Assembly (NCBI RefSeq): GCF_008974325.1 | Contig: NZ_BKCG01000001.1 | Coordinates: 434,001-498,000, forward strand | Direction of reading: 5' to 3' | DNA from: Patiriisocius marinus | GTDB lineage: Bacteria; Bacteroidota; Bacteroidia; Flavobacteriales; Flavobacteriaceae | Length of the DNA stretch: 64,000 nucleotides | In this document: piece after piece, positions 27,518 through 36,807 of the stretch | How the letters are laid out: each line of letters opens with the position of its first letter | How positions within the stretch are numbered: the stretch's first letter is position 1 | Position numbers and translations under genes: made by a program | Notes under the pieces: generated by a model | What the model was told of the DNA's origin: nothing | Database searches by the model: none | Seen by the model: the letters and a program-made list of their open reading frames with translations, nothing else

Positions 27518-27547
27518 CCTCAGCTTATTAAAGTTGAGGTTTTTTTA
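27518..27547 (+). terminator. Rho-independent terminator of the SPOR gene
   Basis: Arms at 27518-27527 (CCTCA core) and 27531-27540 (TGAGG core) are followed by a T7 run. It lies 25 bp after the stop. Confidence 0.85.
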
Positions 27548-27810
27548 TGCTCAATAAATACCAAAAAAAAAAAAAAAGGTTTTAAAAAATATATCCCAAA
27601 ACTTCAATAACACAACAACGTTTGCAAATTAAGAAAGAGCTACTCATAAAATTAAAACTAACCTTATAACAACAATAAATCTATAATTAAAATCAACTAT
27701 TAACACATCGTTAGAAAGCTGAATTCAATTAGGCACGTGTATTATAATAAATCAACAATATCATATTAAGACGATGATACTTCAAATACATAACATTTCC
27801 GAAGAAAGTA

Positions 27811-27845
27811 AAAAGCCTCATTTCAATTAAGAAAGGAGGCTTTTA
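27811..27845 (-). terminator. Rho-independent terminator of rimP-nusA-infB
   Basis: AAAAGCCTC and GAGGCTTTT arms, extended by TTTC/GAAA, form a stem around AATTAA. On the minus strand the hairpin ends in TTTTT. It begins about 32 bp after the infB stop. Confidence 0.9.
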
Positions 27846-27876
27846 TTAACTAATACAACATCGTGTTGCAATTTAT

Positions 27877-30765
27877 TTATTTCAACTTTTTCTTCACAGC
27901 TACTTCGTGGAAACTTTCTATAATATCTCCTTCGTAAATATCATTGTAGTTCTTAATCTGCATACCACAATCATACCCCTTAGCAACTTCTTTAACATCG
28001 TCTTTGAAACGTTTCAAGCTTGTTAACTCACCTGTATAAACAACCACTCCTTCACGGATTAATCGGATACCAGCGTTACGTATGATTTTACCTGTTTGAA
28101 CCATACAACCTGCAATAGTTCCAACCTTAGATATCTTGAATGTTTCTCTAATTTCTGCTGTACCTGTAATCTCCTCTTTCATTACTGGAGATAACATTCC
28201 TTCCATCGCATCTTTCAAGTCATTAATCGCAGCGTATATAATTGAATACATACGGATGTCGATTTCTTCCTTGTCAGCTATTTGACGTGCATTACCCATA
28301 GGGCGTACATTAAATCCAATAATAATCGCGTCAGAAGCAGAAGCTAACAACACATCACTTTCGGTAATAGGTCCTACAGCTTTATGAATAATATTAACTT
28401 GAATTTCTTCAGTTGATAATTTTTGGAAACTATCAGTCAATGCTTCAACAGACCCATCAACATCACCTTTCAGGATAATATTAAGTTCTTTAAAGTCTCC
28501 TAATGCTATACGACGTCCAATTTCATCTAAAGTAATATGACGTTGTGTTCTAACAGATTGCTCACGTTGTAATTGTGTACGACGACTTGCAATATCCTTA
28601 GCTTCACGCTCATCTTCAAATACGTTAAACTTATCACCCGCCTGAGGCGCACCAGTCAATCCTAAAATAGACACTGGAGTAGATGGTCCGGCAGACTTAA
28701 CTTTCTTACCTCGCTCATCTTGCATTGCTTTTACTTTACCACTATGTTGTCCTGCAAGAACATAATCACCAACCTTTAATGTACCACCTTGAACTAAGAT
28801 TGTAGAAACATATCCACGACCTTTATCTAAGAACGCTTCAACAACAGTACCGTTAGCTAATTTATTAGGATTTGCTTTAAGCTCTAATAATTCAGCTTCA
28901 AGCAATACTTTTTCTAATAATTCTTTAACTCCAGTTCCCATCTTTGCAGAGATATCATGAGATTGGATTTTTCCACCCCAGTCTTCTACAAGAAGGTTCA
29001 TTGCAGCTAATTTTTCTTTAATCTTTTCTGGATTTGCAGCCGGCTTATCAATCTTGTTAATTGCAAAAACGATTGGCACTCCTGCAGCTTGTGCATGAGA
29101 TATCGCTTCTTTTGTTTGTGGCATAATATCATCATCTGCCGCAACTACAATAATTGCTAAATCGGTTACTTGAGCACCACGAGCACGCATCGCCGTAAAG
29201 GCTTCGTGACCTGGTGTATCTAAGAATGCTATTTTTTGACCATTTTCTAATTGTACCCCATAAGCACCAATGTGCTGAGTAATACCACCACTTTCACCAG
29301 CAATTACATTCTCTTCACGAATATAATCTAGTAAAGATGTTTTACCGTGATCAACGTGTCCCATAACTGTAACGATAGGAGCTCTTTCAACTAGATCTTT
29401 AGGATCATCTACAACTTCTTGTATTGATTCTTCAATATCAGCAGTAATAAACTCTACTTCGAAACCAAACTCTTCTGCAACGATTGATAATGTTTCAGCA
29501 TCTAGACGCTGATTCATTGTTACCATCATTCCAAGAGACATACATGCTGAGATAATTTTAGTTACCGGAACATCCATCATTGTAGCAACTTCACTAACAG
29601 TAACAAATTCAGTTACTTTTAACAACTTACTATCAAGCTCTTGTTGTGCTAATTCCTCTTCCGTTTTTTGACGGTGAGTATCACGCTTATCTCTTCTATA
29701 TTTTGCACCTTTCCCTTTAGACGACTTCCCTTGAAGCTTCTCTAAAGTTTCACGTACTTGTTTTTGCACTTCTGCTTCACTAGGCTCTTCTTTAGGAGTA
29801 TTTATGCGAGCACGCCCACGTCCTGGTCCTGAATTACCTCCTCTATTATTTCCACCACCAGAATTTCTGTTTCCTGGAGCACCATTATCTTTACTTATAC
29901 GTCTACGACGACCTTTTTTCTCTCCTGGCTTTTCAGTCTTTTTCTTTTCAGGTTTTTTAAATTGAGATAAATCAATTTTCTTTCCTGTAAAGTTAGGACC
30001 ATCAAGCTTTTTATACTGAGTTTCCACTACATCAGATTTAGCAATTGCACCTGGCGCAGCAGCTTCATCTTTAGATAGTTCAGGAGCAACTTCAGCAACA
30101 GGTTCAGTTTTCACTTCTTCCTTTTTTACTGGAGGAGTTACAACTTCTTTTGCTTTAACAGGAGCTTCCTCCTTTTTAATTACAGGCTTTTCTACTTTAG
30201 GAGTTTCAGCAACTTTCACTTTTACTTCAGGAGCTTTCTCTTCAACCTTAGGAGTTTCTTTTTTAGCCGGAGTTGGCTTCTCCGTTTTCACAGGAGCCTC
30301 TTTTACTTCCTCTACAACGTTTTCTACTTTTGGAGCTTCAACAACTGGTTCAGGAGCAGGTTCAGGAACTGGTGCTGCTTTAGGCTTTACATTGCCTTTA
30401 GCATCAAGTTCTATTTTACCTACTTGCTTTGTTCCAGCGAGTTTAGCTTTTGCCTCAATTACTTTTTTGGCTTCAGCTGCTTCAGCTTTACGCTGCTCTA
30501 GCTCTTCACGCTCGCGTTCACGATCTTTAAAGAGCTCTTCTTTTTCTTTGCGCTTTTCTTCGCCGACTTCTTTTGACTCAACTTTTTTCTCTTTGTCTTT
30601 TGCGAACTCTGCAGAAAGCAGCTCGTACTCTGTATTTGAGATCTTAGTCGTAGGACGTGCCTCTATTTCCACGCTCTTGGATTTTAAGAAATCCACGGCA
30701 CGGTCAAGAGAGATGTTAAACTCCTTGAGTACTTTGTTAAGTCGTATCGATTTTACTTCAGCCAT
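27877..30765 (-). CDS. infB: translation initiation factor IF-2
   Basis: IF-2 is the GTPase that delivers initiator tRNA to the small ribosomal subunit. The product is 962 residues. A small N-terminal IF2_N domain ([19 protein letters not shown]) comes first, then a long Lys/Glu/Pro/Val-rich disordered region (about 65-330). The G domain has GHVDHGKT (about 467), DTPGHEAF (about 515) and NKID (about 570), followed by domains II-IV ending near [14 protein letters not shown]. The gene starts 60 bp after nusA, in the standard rimP-nusA-infB order. The extended N-terminus is common in the phylum. Confidence 0.98.
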   Translation of the reverse strand: MAEVKSIRLNKVLKEFNISLDRAVDFLKSKSVEIEARPTTKISNTEYELLSAEFAKDKEKKVESKEVGEEKRKEKEELFKDREREREELEQRKAEAAEAKKVIEAKAKLAGTKQVGKIELDAKGNVKPKAAPVPEPAPEPVVEAPKVENVVEEVKEAPVKTEKPTPAKKETPKVEEKAPEVKVKVAETPKVEKPVIKKEEAPVKAKEVVTPPVKKEEVKTEPVAEVAPELSKDEAAAPGAIAKSDVVETQYKKLDGPNFTGKKIDLSQFKKPEKKKTEKPGEKKGRRRRISKDNGAPGNRNSGGGNNRGGNSGPGRGRARINTPKEEPSEAEVQKQVRETLEKLQGKSSKGKGAKYRRDKRDTHRQKTEEELAQQELDSKLLKVTEFVTVSEVATMMDVPVTKIISACMSLGMMVTMNQRLDAETLSIVAEEFGFEVEFITADIEESIQEVVDDPKDLVERAPIVTVMGHVDHGKTSLLDYIREENVIAGESGGITQHIGAYGVQLENGQKIAFLDTPGHEAFTAMRARGAQVTDLAIIVVAADDDIMPQTKEAISHAQAAGVPIVFAINKIDKPAANPEKIKEKLAAMNLLVEDWGGKIQSHDISAKMGTGVKELLEKVLLEAELLELKANPNKLANGTVVEAFLDKGRGYVSTILVQGGTLKVGDYVLAGQHSGKVKAMQDERGKKVKSAGPSTPVSILGLTGAPQAGDKFNVFEDEREAKDIASRRTQLQREQSVRTQRHITLDEIGRRIALGDFKELNIILKGDVDGSVEALTDSFQKLSTEEIQVNIIHKAVGPITESDVLLASASDAIIIGFNVRPMGNARQIADKEEIDIRMYSIIYAAINDLKDAMEGMLSPVMKEEITGTAEIRETFKISKVGTIAGCMVQTGKIIRNAGIRLIREGVVVYTGELTSLKRFKDDVKEVAKGYDCGMQIKNYNDIYEGDIIESFHEVAVKKKLK

Positions 30766-30825
30766 AAAAATGGGTATGTGTTCTATTTACTATAATAATG
30801 GAAAAATACTTTATTAATCAAAGCG

Positions 30826-32058
30826 TTAATCCTCAAACTCTTCCTTAAGTATACTAATTACTTCTTTGATAGTTTCTTCTTCAAGATCTGTACGTTTTAC
30901 TAGATCATTCAAGTCGTAATCTAACACACTTTTTGCAGTGTCTAGACCTATCTTGTGGAATTCTTCGATGATCCATCCTTCGATTTCATCTTTAAATTCT
31001 CTTAATTCAACATCCTCTTCAGCCCCTTCACGCAATACATCTATTTCGTATCCTGTTAATTGACCTGCTAATCGAATGTTATGTCCTCCACGACCAATAG
31101 CTTTACTTACTTCCTCAGGACGTAATATTACCTCAGCACGCTTTGTTTCTTCATTAATCTTAACCGATGTTACTTTCGCTGGGCTTAATGCACGCGTAAT
31201 AAACAATGTAAGATTTTCTGTATAGTTAATGACATCTATATTTTCATTTCCTAATTCACGAACGATACCGTGAATACGAGATCCTTTCATACCTACACAG
31301 GCACCTACAGGATCAATACGATCATCATAACTATCTACAGCCACCTTAGCTTTCTCACCTGGTATTCTAACTACTTTTTTAACAGTAATTAATCCATCAA
31401 AAACTTCAGGTATTTCTTGTTCAAATAATTTCTCTAAAAATAAAGGATTCGCACGAGACATAATAATCGTTGGCTTATTTCCTTTTAATTCTACACTTTC
31501 AATAATTCCACGAACGTTATCTCCTTTTCTAAAAAAGTCAGAAGGAATTTGCTTATCCTTTGGCAAAATTATTTCATTCCCTTCATCATCTAACAAAATT
31601 ACAGCTCTATGACGAATATGATGAACTTCAGCAGTATAAATATCTCCTTCAAGGTCTTTAAATTGCTTATAGATAATTGTATTGTCGTGCTCGTGTATTT
31701 TTGAAATCAAATTTTGACGTAAAGCCAAAATAGAACGACGTCCAAGGTCAATTAACTTTACCTCTTCAGAAACATCTTCACCAACCTCAAAATCATCTTC
31801 AATTTTACGAGCTTCAGTAATTCCTATTTCTTCATTAGGATCCATCACATCTCTATCATCAACAACAATACGATTTCTCCAAATTTCTAAATCCCCTTTA
31901 TCTGGGTTTACAATGATATCAAAGTTATCGTCACTCCCGTATTTCTTTTTAAGTGCATTTCTAAAAACCTCTTCAAGTATCGCCATAAGCGTCACTCTAT
32001 CTATTTGTTTATCGTCTTTAAATTCTGAAAACGAATCAATTAACGCTAAATTTTCCAT
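30826..32058 (-). CDS. nusA: transcription termination/antitermination factor NusA
   Basis: NusA binds RNA polymerase and modulates pausing, hairpin-dependent termination and antitermination. The 410-residue protein shows the N-terminal polymerase-binding domain (about 1-125), the S1 domain (about 130-200, GDIYTAEVHHIRHRAVIL) and the two KH domains (about 225-345). These include VGACVGMKGSRIHGIVREL and EVSKAIGRGGHNIRLAGQLTGY. A short acidic tail follows. There are no acidic C-terminal repeats of the E. coli kind. It lies 6 bp after rimP. Confidence 0.98.
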   Translation of the reverse strand: MENLALIDSFSEFKDDKQIDRVTLMAILEEVFRNALKKKYGSDDNFDIIVNPDKGDLEIWRNRIVVDDRDVMDPNEEIGITEARKIEDDFEVGEDVSEEVKLIDLGRRSILALRQNLISKIHEHDNTIIYKQFKDLEGDIYTAEVHHIRHRAVILLDDEGNEIILPKDKQIPSDFFRKGDNVRGIIESVELKGNKPTIIMSRANPLFLEKLFEQEIPEVFDGLITVKKVVRIPGEKAKVAVDSYDDRIDPVGACVGMKGSRIHGIVRELGNENIDVINYTENLTLFITRALSPAKVTSVKINEETKRAEVILRPEEVSKAIGRGGHNIRLAGQLTGYEIDVLREGAEEDVELREFKDEIEGWIIEEFHKIGLDTAKSVLDYDLNDLVKRTDLEEETIKEVISILKEEFED

Positions 32059-32064
32059 ATCATT

Positions 32065-32529
32065 TTAATTAAATGTTACCATAACTTTTGCTTGTACAAT
32101 CTCTTTATAAGGAAGCACTGTCTTTTTCTCAACAGTCACTTTTCCTTTTCCTACAGGTTTTGGCTCACGCGCTTTCCACTCAAGCGTAACATCCTCATCT
32201 GTAGTATCGGTTATTTTCCCTTCAATAGTTTCCCCTTTATCCGTTCTCACTTTTAAAGTTCTACCTATATTTTTTTTATACTGCCTAGGCATTGTAAGAG
32301 GCTCAGAAACGCCAGCACTCATTACTTCTAAAGAAAAATCTAACTCTTCTCTATCAAGATTATGTTCAATTCCACGACTTATAGCCATACAATCTTCAAC
32401 CCTAACGCCGTCATCACCATCTAGTGTTACACGTATATTATTTTCTTGAGTAATCTCAAGGTCTATCAGGAATAATGACGGGTGTTCCGCCAATGCTTCG
32501 TTTAATAATTGTGTTACTTGTTCTCTCAT
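32065..32529 (-). CDS. rimP: ribosome maturation factor RimP
   Basis: RimP is needed for maturation of the 30S subunit. From the ATG at 32527-32529 the product is 154 residues, the typical size. The family signature is DGVRVEDCMAISRGIEHNLD followed by FSLEVMSAGVSEPL and a C-terminal SH3-like domain (KGETIEGKITDTTDEDVTLEW). A TTG one codon upstream is a less likely start. It opens the rimP-nusA-infB operon, and a strong hairpin with a T run sits only about 17 bp upstream of the ATG. Confidence 0.95.
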   Translation of the reverse strand: MREQVTQLLNEALAEHPSLFLIDLEITQENNIRVTLDGDDGVRVEDCMAISRGIEHNLDREELDFSLEVMSAGVSEPLTMPRQYKKNIGRTLKVRTDKGETIEGKITDTTDEDVTLEWKAREPKPVGKGKVTVEKKTVLPYKEIVQAKVMVTFN

Positions 32530-32546
32530 CAAATACTAGTATAAAA

Positions 32547-32569
32547 AGAGGGGACGCTATGTCCCCTCT
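32547..32569 (-). promoter_or_regulatory. terminator-like hairpin in the rimP-nusA-infB leader
   Basis: Perfect 9-bp arms AGAGGGGAC (32547-32555) and GTCCCCTCT (32561-32569) enclose a 5-base loop. On the minus strand the stem is followed by TTTTTAT. The hairpin lies between the TATATTTG promoter box (32592-32599) and the rimP ATG. No minus-strand gene precedes it, so an ordinary terminator has nothing to terminate. An attenuator for the operon that encodes NusA is a reasonable inference. Confidence 0.6.
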
Positions 32570-32591
32570 CCTAATCATCATAAATTCGGTG

Positions 32592-32599
32592 CAAATATA
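32592..32599 (-). promoter_or_regulatory. putative -7 promoter box for rimP-nusA-infB
   Basis: The minus strand reads TATATTTG, matching TAnnTTTG, 63 bp upstream of the rimP ATG and upstream of the leader hairpin. Confidence 0.5.
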
Positions 32600-32764
32600 G
32601 CAATTTATTTGAGATTAAAAAAATAGACAGTCTTTCGTTTTAGAAGGGTTATTTTGTAACTTTAATCTTAGGCTTAAAATAAATTAAATTCAACAGGAAA
32701 TTTAGGTTATTTTTCTTCTGAAATTTTAATCATTTTTCAACTAACTCTTTTAAAACTACAATAT

Positions 32765-33589
32765 ATGAAACGCATCCTCGTACCTACTGACTTTTCTGAA
32801 CAAGCTGAATACGCTCTTAAAGTTGCTGCGGAAATTGCAACTAAACATGATTGTGAGTTATACCTACTTCACTCATTAGATATGCCATCACAAATAAGAG
32901 GTGTCGAAAATGCAAGTGCCATGCCCGAAGCATTATATTTTATAAAACTGGCTGAAAAAGGATTTGAAAATTTATTAAAAAAAGACTACTTAGGGCCTAT
33001 AGAAGTACATCAAGCAATAGGCCACGCCGAGATATATACTGATGTAAGTCAAACAGTCGAAGAAAAAGATATTGACCTAATTGTAATGGGTTCACACGGG
33101 GCAAGCGGTTTCAAAGAAATGTTTATAGGTAGTAATACCGAAAAGGTTGTTCGAACTTCTAAAGTACCTGTACTTGTTATTAAAAATGACCATGCTAAAC
33201 TTGATATTAAGGATTTTGTTTTCGCAACAGACTTTACAGAGGAGTGCCGCTGGAGTTTTAACGAAGCACAAAAATTTGCAAAAACTGTAGGAGCAAAAAT
33301 GCATTTACTTTATGTAAATACACCAGCAGGTTTTAAAACAACTGAAGAGGCGACTGAACTTATGGAAAATTTTGTTCGTGGAATGGGTGCAGAGAACTAC
33401 ACTATCAATATTCATAATGCATTCTCCGTAGAAAAAGGAATTCTTCAATTCACTAAATTAAAAGATGCGCAATTAATAGGAATGAGCACACATGGACGTA
33501 AAGGTCTTAATCATTTCTTTAATGGAAGTATTAGTGAAGACTTAGTAAATCACGCTCAAATGCCGGTCATTACATTTAAAATTAGCTAA
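32765..33589 (+). CDS. tandem universal stress protein (UspA family)
   Basis: A 274-residue cytoplasmic protein with two Usp domains (about 1-140 and 147-274). The first begins KRILVPTDFSEQAEYAL and carries the ATP-binding pattern G-2x-G-9x-G-S (G109, G112, G122). The second begins DFVFATDFTEECRWSF and keeps the later part (HGRKGLNHFFNGS), but the first Gly of the pattern is Ser, so its nucleotide binding may be weaker. Tandem Usp proteins are common in flavobacteria and linked to stress survival; the specific role is unknown. It is monocistronic with its own terminator and diverges from rimP. Confidence 0.92.
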   Translation: MKRILVPTDFSEQAEYALKVAAEIATKHDCELYLLHSLDMPSQIRGVENASAMPEALYFIKLAEKGFENLLKKDYLGPIEVHQAIGHAEIYTDVSQTVEEKDIDLIVMGSHGASGFKEMFIGSNTEKVVRTSKVPVLVIKNDHAKLDIKDFVFATDFTEECRWSFNEAQKFAKTVGAKMHLLYVNTPAGFKTTEEATELMENFVRGMGAENYTINIHNAFSVEKGILQFTKLKDAQLIGMSTHGRKGLNHFFNGSISEDLVNHAQMPVITFKIS

Positions 33590-33609
33590 TCTTAAACACA
33601 AAAATTTTA

Positions 33610-33643
33610 AAAGTGCCGAGTGTCTAACTTGGTGCTTTTTTTA
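33610..33643 (+). terminator. Rho-independent terminator of the Usp gene
   Basis: AGTGCCGAGT and ACTTGGTGCT arms (two G-U/A-C type deviations) with a short loop are followed by a T7 run, about 22 bp after the stop. Confidence 0.8.
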
Positions 33644-33689
33644 TTCAATCTATAATCTGTATATATTGCGGTCTAATAAAATTACTCAA

Positions 33690-34304
33690 ATGAAACTCAT
33701 CACTATAGTTCTCTTCATTTTTGCAGTTGGATGCGGAGCTCCTTCTAAAAACACAGGTCCCATTATAGACAGTAAAACTGAAAGTGACGTAATAACCTCA
33801 AAAAACAATCCCACTTCAACAGAGCCAACAGTTGTAAAACCAATACTACCAAAAGGCGCTGTAATAGGAAATTACAATGGAGATTTGAAACCTTTCTACG
33901 CTCATGTTAGTAAAATAGACACTAAAAAAGGTGTGACAACTGTAAGCTTTGAAAGTAAAAAGTATCCTGATGTGTTAATCCCTAAAACCTACGGTGGTAC
34001 AGTTGCTCCATTAATTTTAGAAGGTTTTGATAGGGATTTATTATTAGTAACTGCAAAATTAGAAGACCCAAACTTCAACAAATACTTTCTCTATGTGCTT
34101 AGAAATAACAGTTGGAAACCCGTGATGAATGGTTTTGCTATTCATAAAAGTAATCGTCCTGAAACACTACAAGTCATTAGAGTGAATCCAGAAAACAAGA
34201 ATGAACTCATTCGGTACTACTCTGTTTTTGATATTGACGAAACAAACGAAGAAGGATATGTCTGGCGTTTATTAGAGGAAAGTATTGTTAAACAAAATTG
34301 GTAA
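33690..34304 (+). CDS. predicted lipoprotein of unknown function
   Basis: From the ATG at 33690 the product is 204 residues. A lipoprotein signal peptide ends at FAVGC (C about 15). A Ser/Thr/Pro-rich linker follows, then a compact domain with repeated strands (VIGNYNGDLKPFYAHVSKID, TVSFESKKYPDVLIPKTYGG, DLLLVTAKLEDPNFNKYFLYVL). I do not recognise a family. A cell-envelope location is inferred from the lipobox. It is between the Usp terminator and a convergent lipoprotein gene. No terminator hairpin is visible in the 35-bp convergent gap. Confidence 0.75.
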   Translation: MKLITIVLFIFAVGCGAPSKNTGPIIDSKTESDVITSKNNPTSTEPTVVKPILPKGAVIGNYNGDLKPFYAHVSKIDTKKGVTTVSFESKKYPDVLIPKTYGGTVAPLILEGFDRDLLLVTAKLEDPNFNKYFLYVLRNNSWKPVMNGFAIHKSNRPETLQVIRVNPENKNELIRYYSVFDIDETNEEGYVWRLLEESIVKQNW

Positions 34305-34339
34305 TTTCAACTTTCTTCGGTTTACATTTACAATTTTTC

Positions 34340-34741
34340 TTATTGCAATCTTCTTATATAGCGAAACGCACAAATTTCTGTACAAGTCTGATCAAACATA
34401 GTAAACTCATCATTAGTTTCTTGAACAAAACCATATGTAACCGTACCACAACTATTACTTGTAGGCATAAATACTAATATCCCTTCTTCTAAATTAAATG
34501 CACCATTATTACATTCTAAAGTTCCATCACCAAAAGTAAATGTACTATCTGAGTTAAAAATTAACGCAGCTCGATCTTCCAGTGGAACTTCAAACCAGTC
34601 ACCACCTAAACCTCCATCACTTATTAGTGTTTCGTTTAATTCCCAAACCCCAACTAAAGGGATATCGATTGTATCGATTTCATTTGAATCTTTTGTACAA
34701 CTTATCAAAGTTGTAATCAATATTATAAATAAATATTTCAT
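34340..34741 (-). CDS. small lipocalin-like lipoprotein
   Basis: A 133-residue protein with a lipoprotein signal (TLISC, C15). It has a short beta-rich domain of the kind annotated as lipocalin-like in Bacteroidota: GVWELNETLIS at the start, LIFNSDSTFTFGDG in the middle, and a FRYIRRL end. Such proteins often accompany secreted or surface proteins and their ligands are unknown. It follows the T9SS protease by 5 bp and is probably cotranscribed with it. Two Cys pairs in the mature part could form disulfides. Confidence 0.7.
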   Translation of the reverse strand: MKYLFIILITTLISCTKDSNEIDTIDIPLVGVWELNETLISDGGLGGDWFEVPLEDRAALIFNSDSTFTFGDGTLECNNGAFNLEEGILVFMPTSNSCGTVTYGFVQETNDEFTMFDQTCTEICAFRYIRRLQ

Positions 34742-34746
34742 AATTA

Positions 34747-36459
34747 TTAATGTTTAATTATTAACTGTTTAGTACGTATTTTATTGCCGTCATTAATATG
34801 TAGAAAATAAATACCGTTTGGAATATTTTGCACATTAAATACTTTTAATTCATTTTCAAACTCTTCTGATATTATCATATTAGAGTGAATATCTAAAACT
34901 TTCACACTAAATGTTTGGTTTTCTGGATGCTTACTAAAGTCCAATATAAATTGATTACTGGCTTGATTTGGGTATGGATTTGGATCCCAAAGATCACAAG
35001 TTGTGCACAATGTTCCATTATCGTGAATAACATCGATATTTATAGATCCTCCATTACCACATTTATTAACTGCAATGAGCTGCACCTTACCATTTATTTC
35101 TCCATTTCCTGTCCAAACGTGATAATTATAACCCGTATCTTCTGGTAACATCTGCCAATAATCACTGGTTTGATCTACTACATTAGTAACTTCAAAAGGA
35201 TAAGGTAATCGCCATTCGTAAGATTCAGAACCGACTGCACCTCCACCTGTATAAGAATACCAAGATCCGGAGTTAACCTCTGAAGGTCCATTCAAATAAG
35301 TCGGAGCTCTGGGTTTACCAATCCACACATTAAATTGAGAAGTGCCAGATGCGTGTGTTATTGTAACTATACCATATCCACTAAATCCTGAACTATTCGC
35401 TACAACAGTAATTGAGTTTTGATTTGTTGCTGATGTTATTGTCATGTTAGACGATACGCTCCAAGTGTATGGAGGGTCTGCATTTTCTATTGTAATAATT
35501 GTGTCATCATTATAACATACTACCTTTTCTCCACTTATATAAGGTTCTAAATTTTCACAAGAACTACTATTGTTTATTATTGGTTGCAATAAGGAAGAGT
35601 TATTAATAGCATTACGCATACGTTCACCTTGTCCTGCTGAAAAATATTCACGACAACCACTTGCCATCAAATTTCTCACATCAGGATTATATCCATCATC
35701 ACCCACATAATTACATAGAAAATCATAATTTGGTGGTATAATTTCGGTTCCATTTATTATATAATTACTGTGTAAACCTGGGTCTGCAGGTGTATCACAA
35801 ACATAATCTCCACATGTAGTACAGTTAGAACCATCAATATTTTCAGGGCATTGATTAGGATCACCACCTAATTCATTATAAGTACCGTGATGAGTATGAT
35901 ATAAATTAAGGCAATGACCTAACTCGTGAGCTGAAATAGTACTTTGAGCAAAGCCAAAACCAGTTATAAAATTTTTACTTAAAACTCCTTCTGCAACTCC
36001 CGCTATAGACACAATCCAATTCTCCTCAAATTCATATTCTATATTTTCAACCAAAAAATAATTTATTGCGTTAGGAACACTGTAGGTTTGAATCAAGTCA
36101 TCGAATCCTATAACCTCATCTGCAGTTGTATCATATACTAAGTTGTAACTATCAGAATTGTCAATATAAGAATGCCCTATACTTCTTACTTTAATATTAA
36201 CAGGATTAAATACTTCGTTAAAACTATCAATTACAGAAGGTATCTCAGTTGGATTTAAACCACCTGTTCCATCAGTTTCTCTAACAATATGAAAATACAT
36301 ATTAATACAAACTTCTTGATTAACCGCAGCAAAAGCTTTTCTTGTTGTGGGTACAAAATTTTGATTAGCAATATTAGTTTTAGTGAAGCATTCTTGAGCG
36401 TTCATTAAATTAAAACTTAGTAATAAAGAAAATAATAGAACAGTAAATCTATTTATCAT
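34747..36459 (-). CDS. secreted M43-like metalloprotease with T9SS sorting domain
   Basis: A 570-residue secreted protein with a signal peptide (cleavage after NAQ, about residue 22). A metzincin catalytic domain follows, with zinc motif HELGHCLNLYH (about 178-188) and a likely Met-turn in NLMASGCREYFSAGQGERM (about 270). Next come a Cys-rich/Ig-like middle and a C-terminal about 80-residue type IX sorting domain (from about 495: PYPNQASNQFILDF, ending TKQLIIKH). The family usually has Gly where this zinc motif has Asn. It would be exported through SprA and anchored or released at the surface. A -7/-33 promoter pair lies just upstream, and a small XRE gene is divergent. Confidence 0.88.
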   Translation of the reverse strand: MINRFTVLLFSLLLSFNLMNAQECFTKTNIANQNFVPTTRKAFAAVNQEVCINMYFHIVRETDGTGGLNPTEIPSVIDSFNEVFNPVNIKVRSIGHSYIDNSDSYNLVYDTTADEVIGFDDLIQTYSVPNAINYFLVENIEYEFEENWIVSIAGVAEGVLSKNFITGFGFAQSTISAHELGHCLNLYHTHHGTYNELGGDPNQCPENIDGSNCTTCGDYVCDTPADPGLHSNYIINGTEIIPPNYDFLCNYVGDDGYNPDVRNLMASGCREYFSAGQGERMRNAINNSSLLQPIINNSSSCENLEPYISGEKVVCYNDDTIITIENADPPYTWSVSSNMTITSATNQNSITVVANSSGFSGYGIVTITHASGTSQFNVWIGKPRAPTYLNGPSEVNSGSWYSYTGGGAVGSESYEWRLPYPFEVTNVVDQTSDYWQMLPEDTGYNYHVWTGNGEINGKVQLIAVNKCGNGGSINIDVIHDNGTLCTTCDLWDPNPYPNQASNQFILDFSKHPENQTFSVKVLDIHSNMIISEEFENELKVFNVQNIPNGIYFLHINDGNKIRTKQLIIKH

Positions 36460-36484
36460 GTTGTTGGCTTTTTGCTAGTTACCT

Positions 36485-36513
36485 CAAACTTAAAACTATT
36501 ATTACATTAACAA
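36485..36513 (-). promoter_or_regulatory. putative promoter of the metalloprotease gene
   Basis: On the minus strand TTG (36511-36513) is followed by 18 bp and TAAGTTTG (36485-36492). This fits the Bacteroidota -33/-7 pattern well. The start codon is 26 bp further on. Confidence 0.55.
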
Positions 36514-36532
36514 CAGAAAATTTTGTTAAAAT

Positions 36533-36548
36533 AACACATTTATGTGTT
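36533..36548. promoter_or_regulatory. inverted repeat at the XRE gene start, candidate operator
   Basis: AACACAT and ATGTGTT are perfect 7-bp arms separated by TT. The site lies directly before the ATG of the XRE-type gene (36550) and about 20 bp from the divergent protease promoter, a natural place for an autoregulatory operator. This is inference from position and symmetry. Confidence 0.4.
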
Positions 36549-36549
36549 T

Positions 36550-36804
36550 ATGATATTTTATCACAATTCAGTAATTGAACTTGTGTTAGACGAAAAAAAA
36601 TATCTTTTAAAATTCGGTCAAAACTTGAGGCAACTTAGGAGGAAAAGCCAATTGACACAAGAACACTTGGCTATTGATTCAGACATACCAATTAATCAAG
36701 TTGGTCGCATTGAAAGAGGTGAGATTAATACAACTGTCACAACCTTACTGAAAATTTCAAAAGCCCTAAAAGTAGAAATTATCGAACTTTTTATGTTCAA
36801 ATAA
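36550..36804 (+). CDS. small XRE-family helix-turn-helix regulator
   Basis: An 84-residue DNA-binding protein from the ATG at 36550. The HTH domain runs from FGQNLRQLRRKSQLTQEHLAIDSDI to INQVGRIERGEINTTVTTLLKISKAL, with the recognition-helix pattern typical of Cro/C1-type regulators. There is no extra sensor domain. It is divergent from the T9SS protease and convergent with the last gene of the pigment cluster, whose stop is only 3 bp away. It could regulate the protease, itself or neither. A GTG two codons upstream is an alternative start. Confidence 0.85.
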   Translation: MIFYHNSVIELVLDEKKYLLKFGQNLRQLRRKSQLTQEHLAIDSDIPINQVGRIERGEINTTVTTLLKISKALKVEIIELFMFK

Positions 36805-36807
36805 CAA

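Larger units (their letters stand above)
27493..27876. other. gene-free spacer between the SPOR gene and infB
   Basis: This 384-bp stretch holds two convergent terminators (27518-27547 plus strand, 27811-27845 minus strand). Between them is very A/T-rich sequence with a run of 14 A (27563-27576). I see no open frame with coding character, no tRNA and no recognisable RNA motif. Confidence 0.6.

Noticed and set aside
27563-27576. run of 14 A as a phase-variation switch
   Set aside because: It lies in a gene-free spacer between two terminators, so slippage there changes no reading frame.
30392-30817. 141-codon plus-strand frame opposite the start of infB
   Set aside because: Its Ser/Arg/Phe-rich product is the antisense reading of the Lys/Glu-rich IF-2 linker, not a gene.
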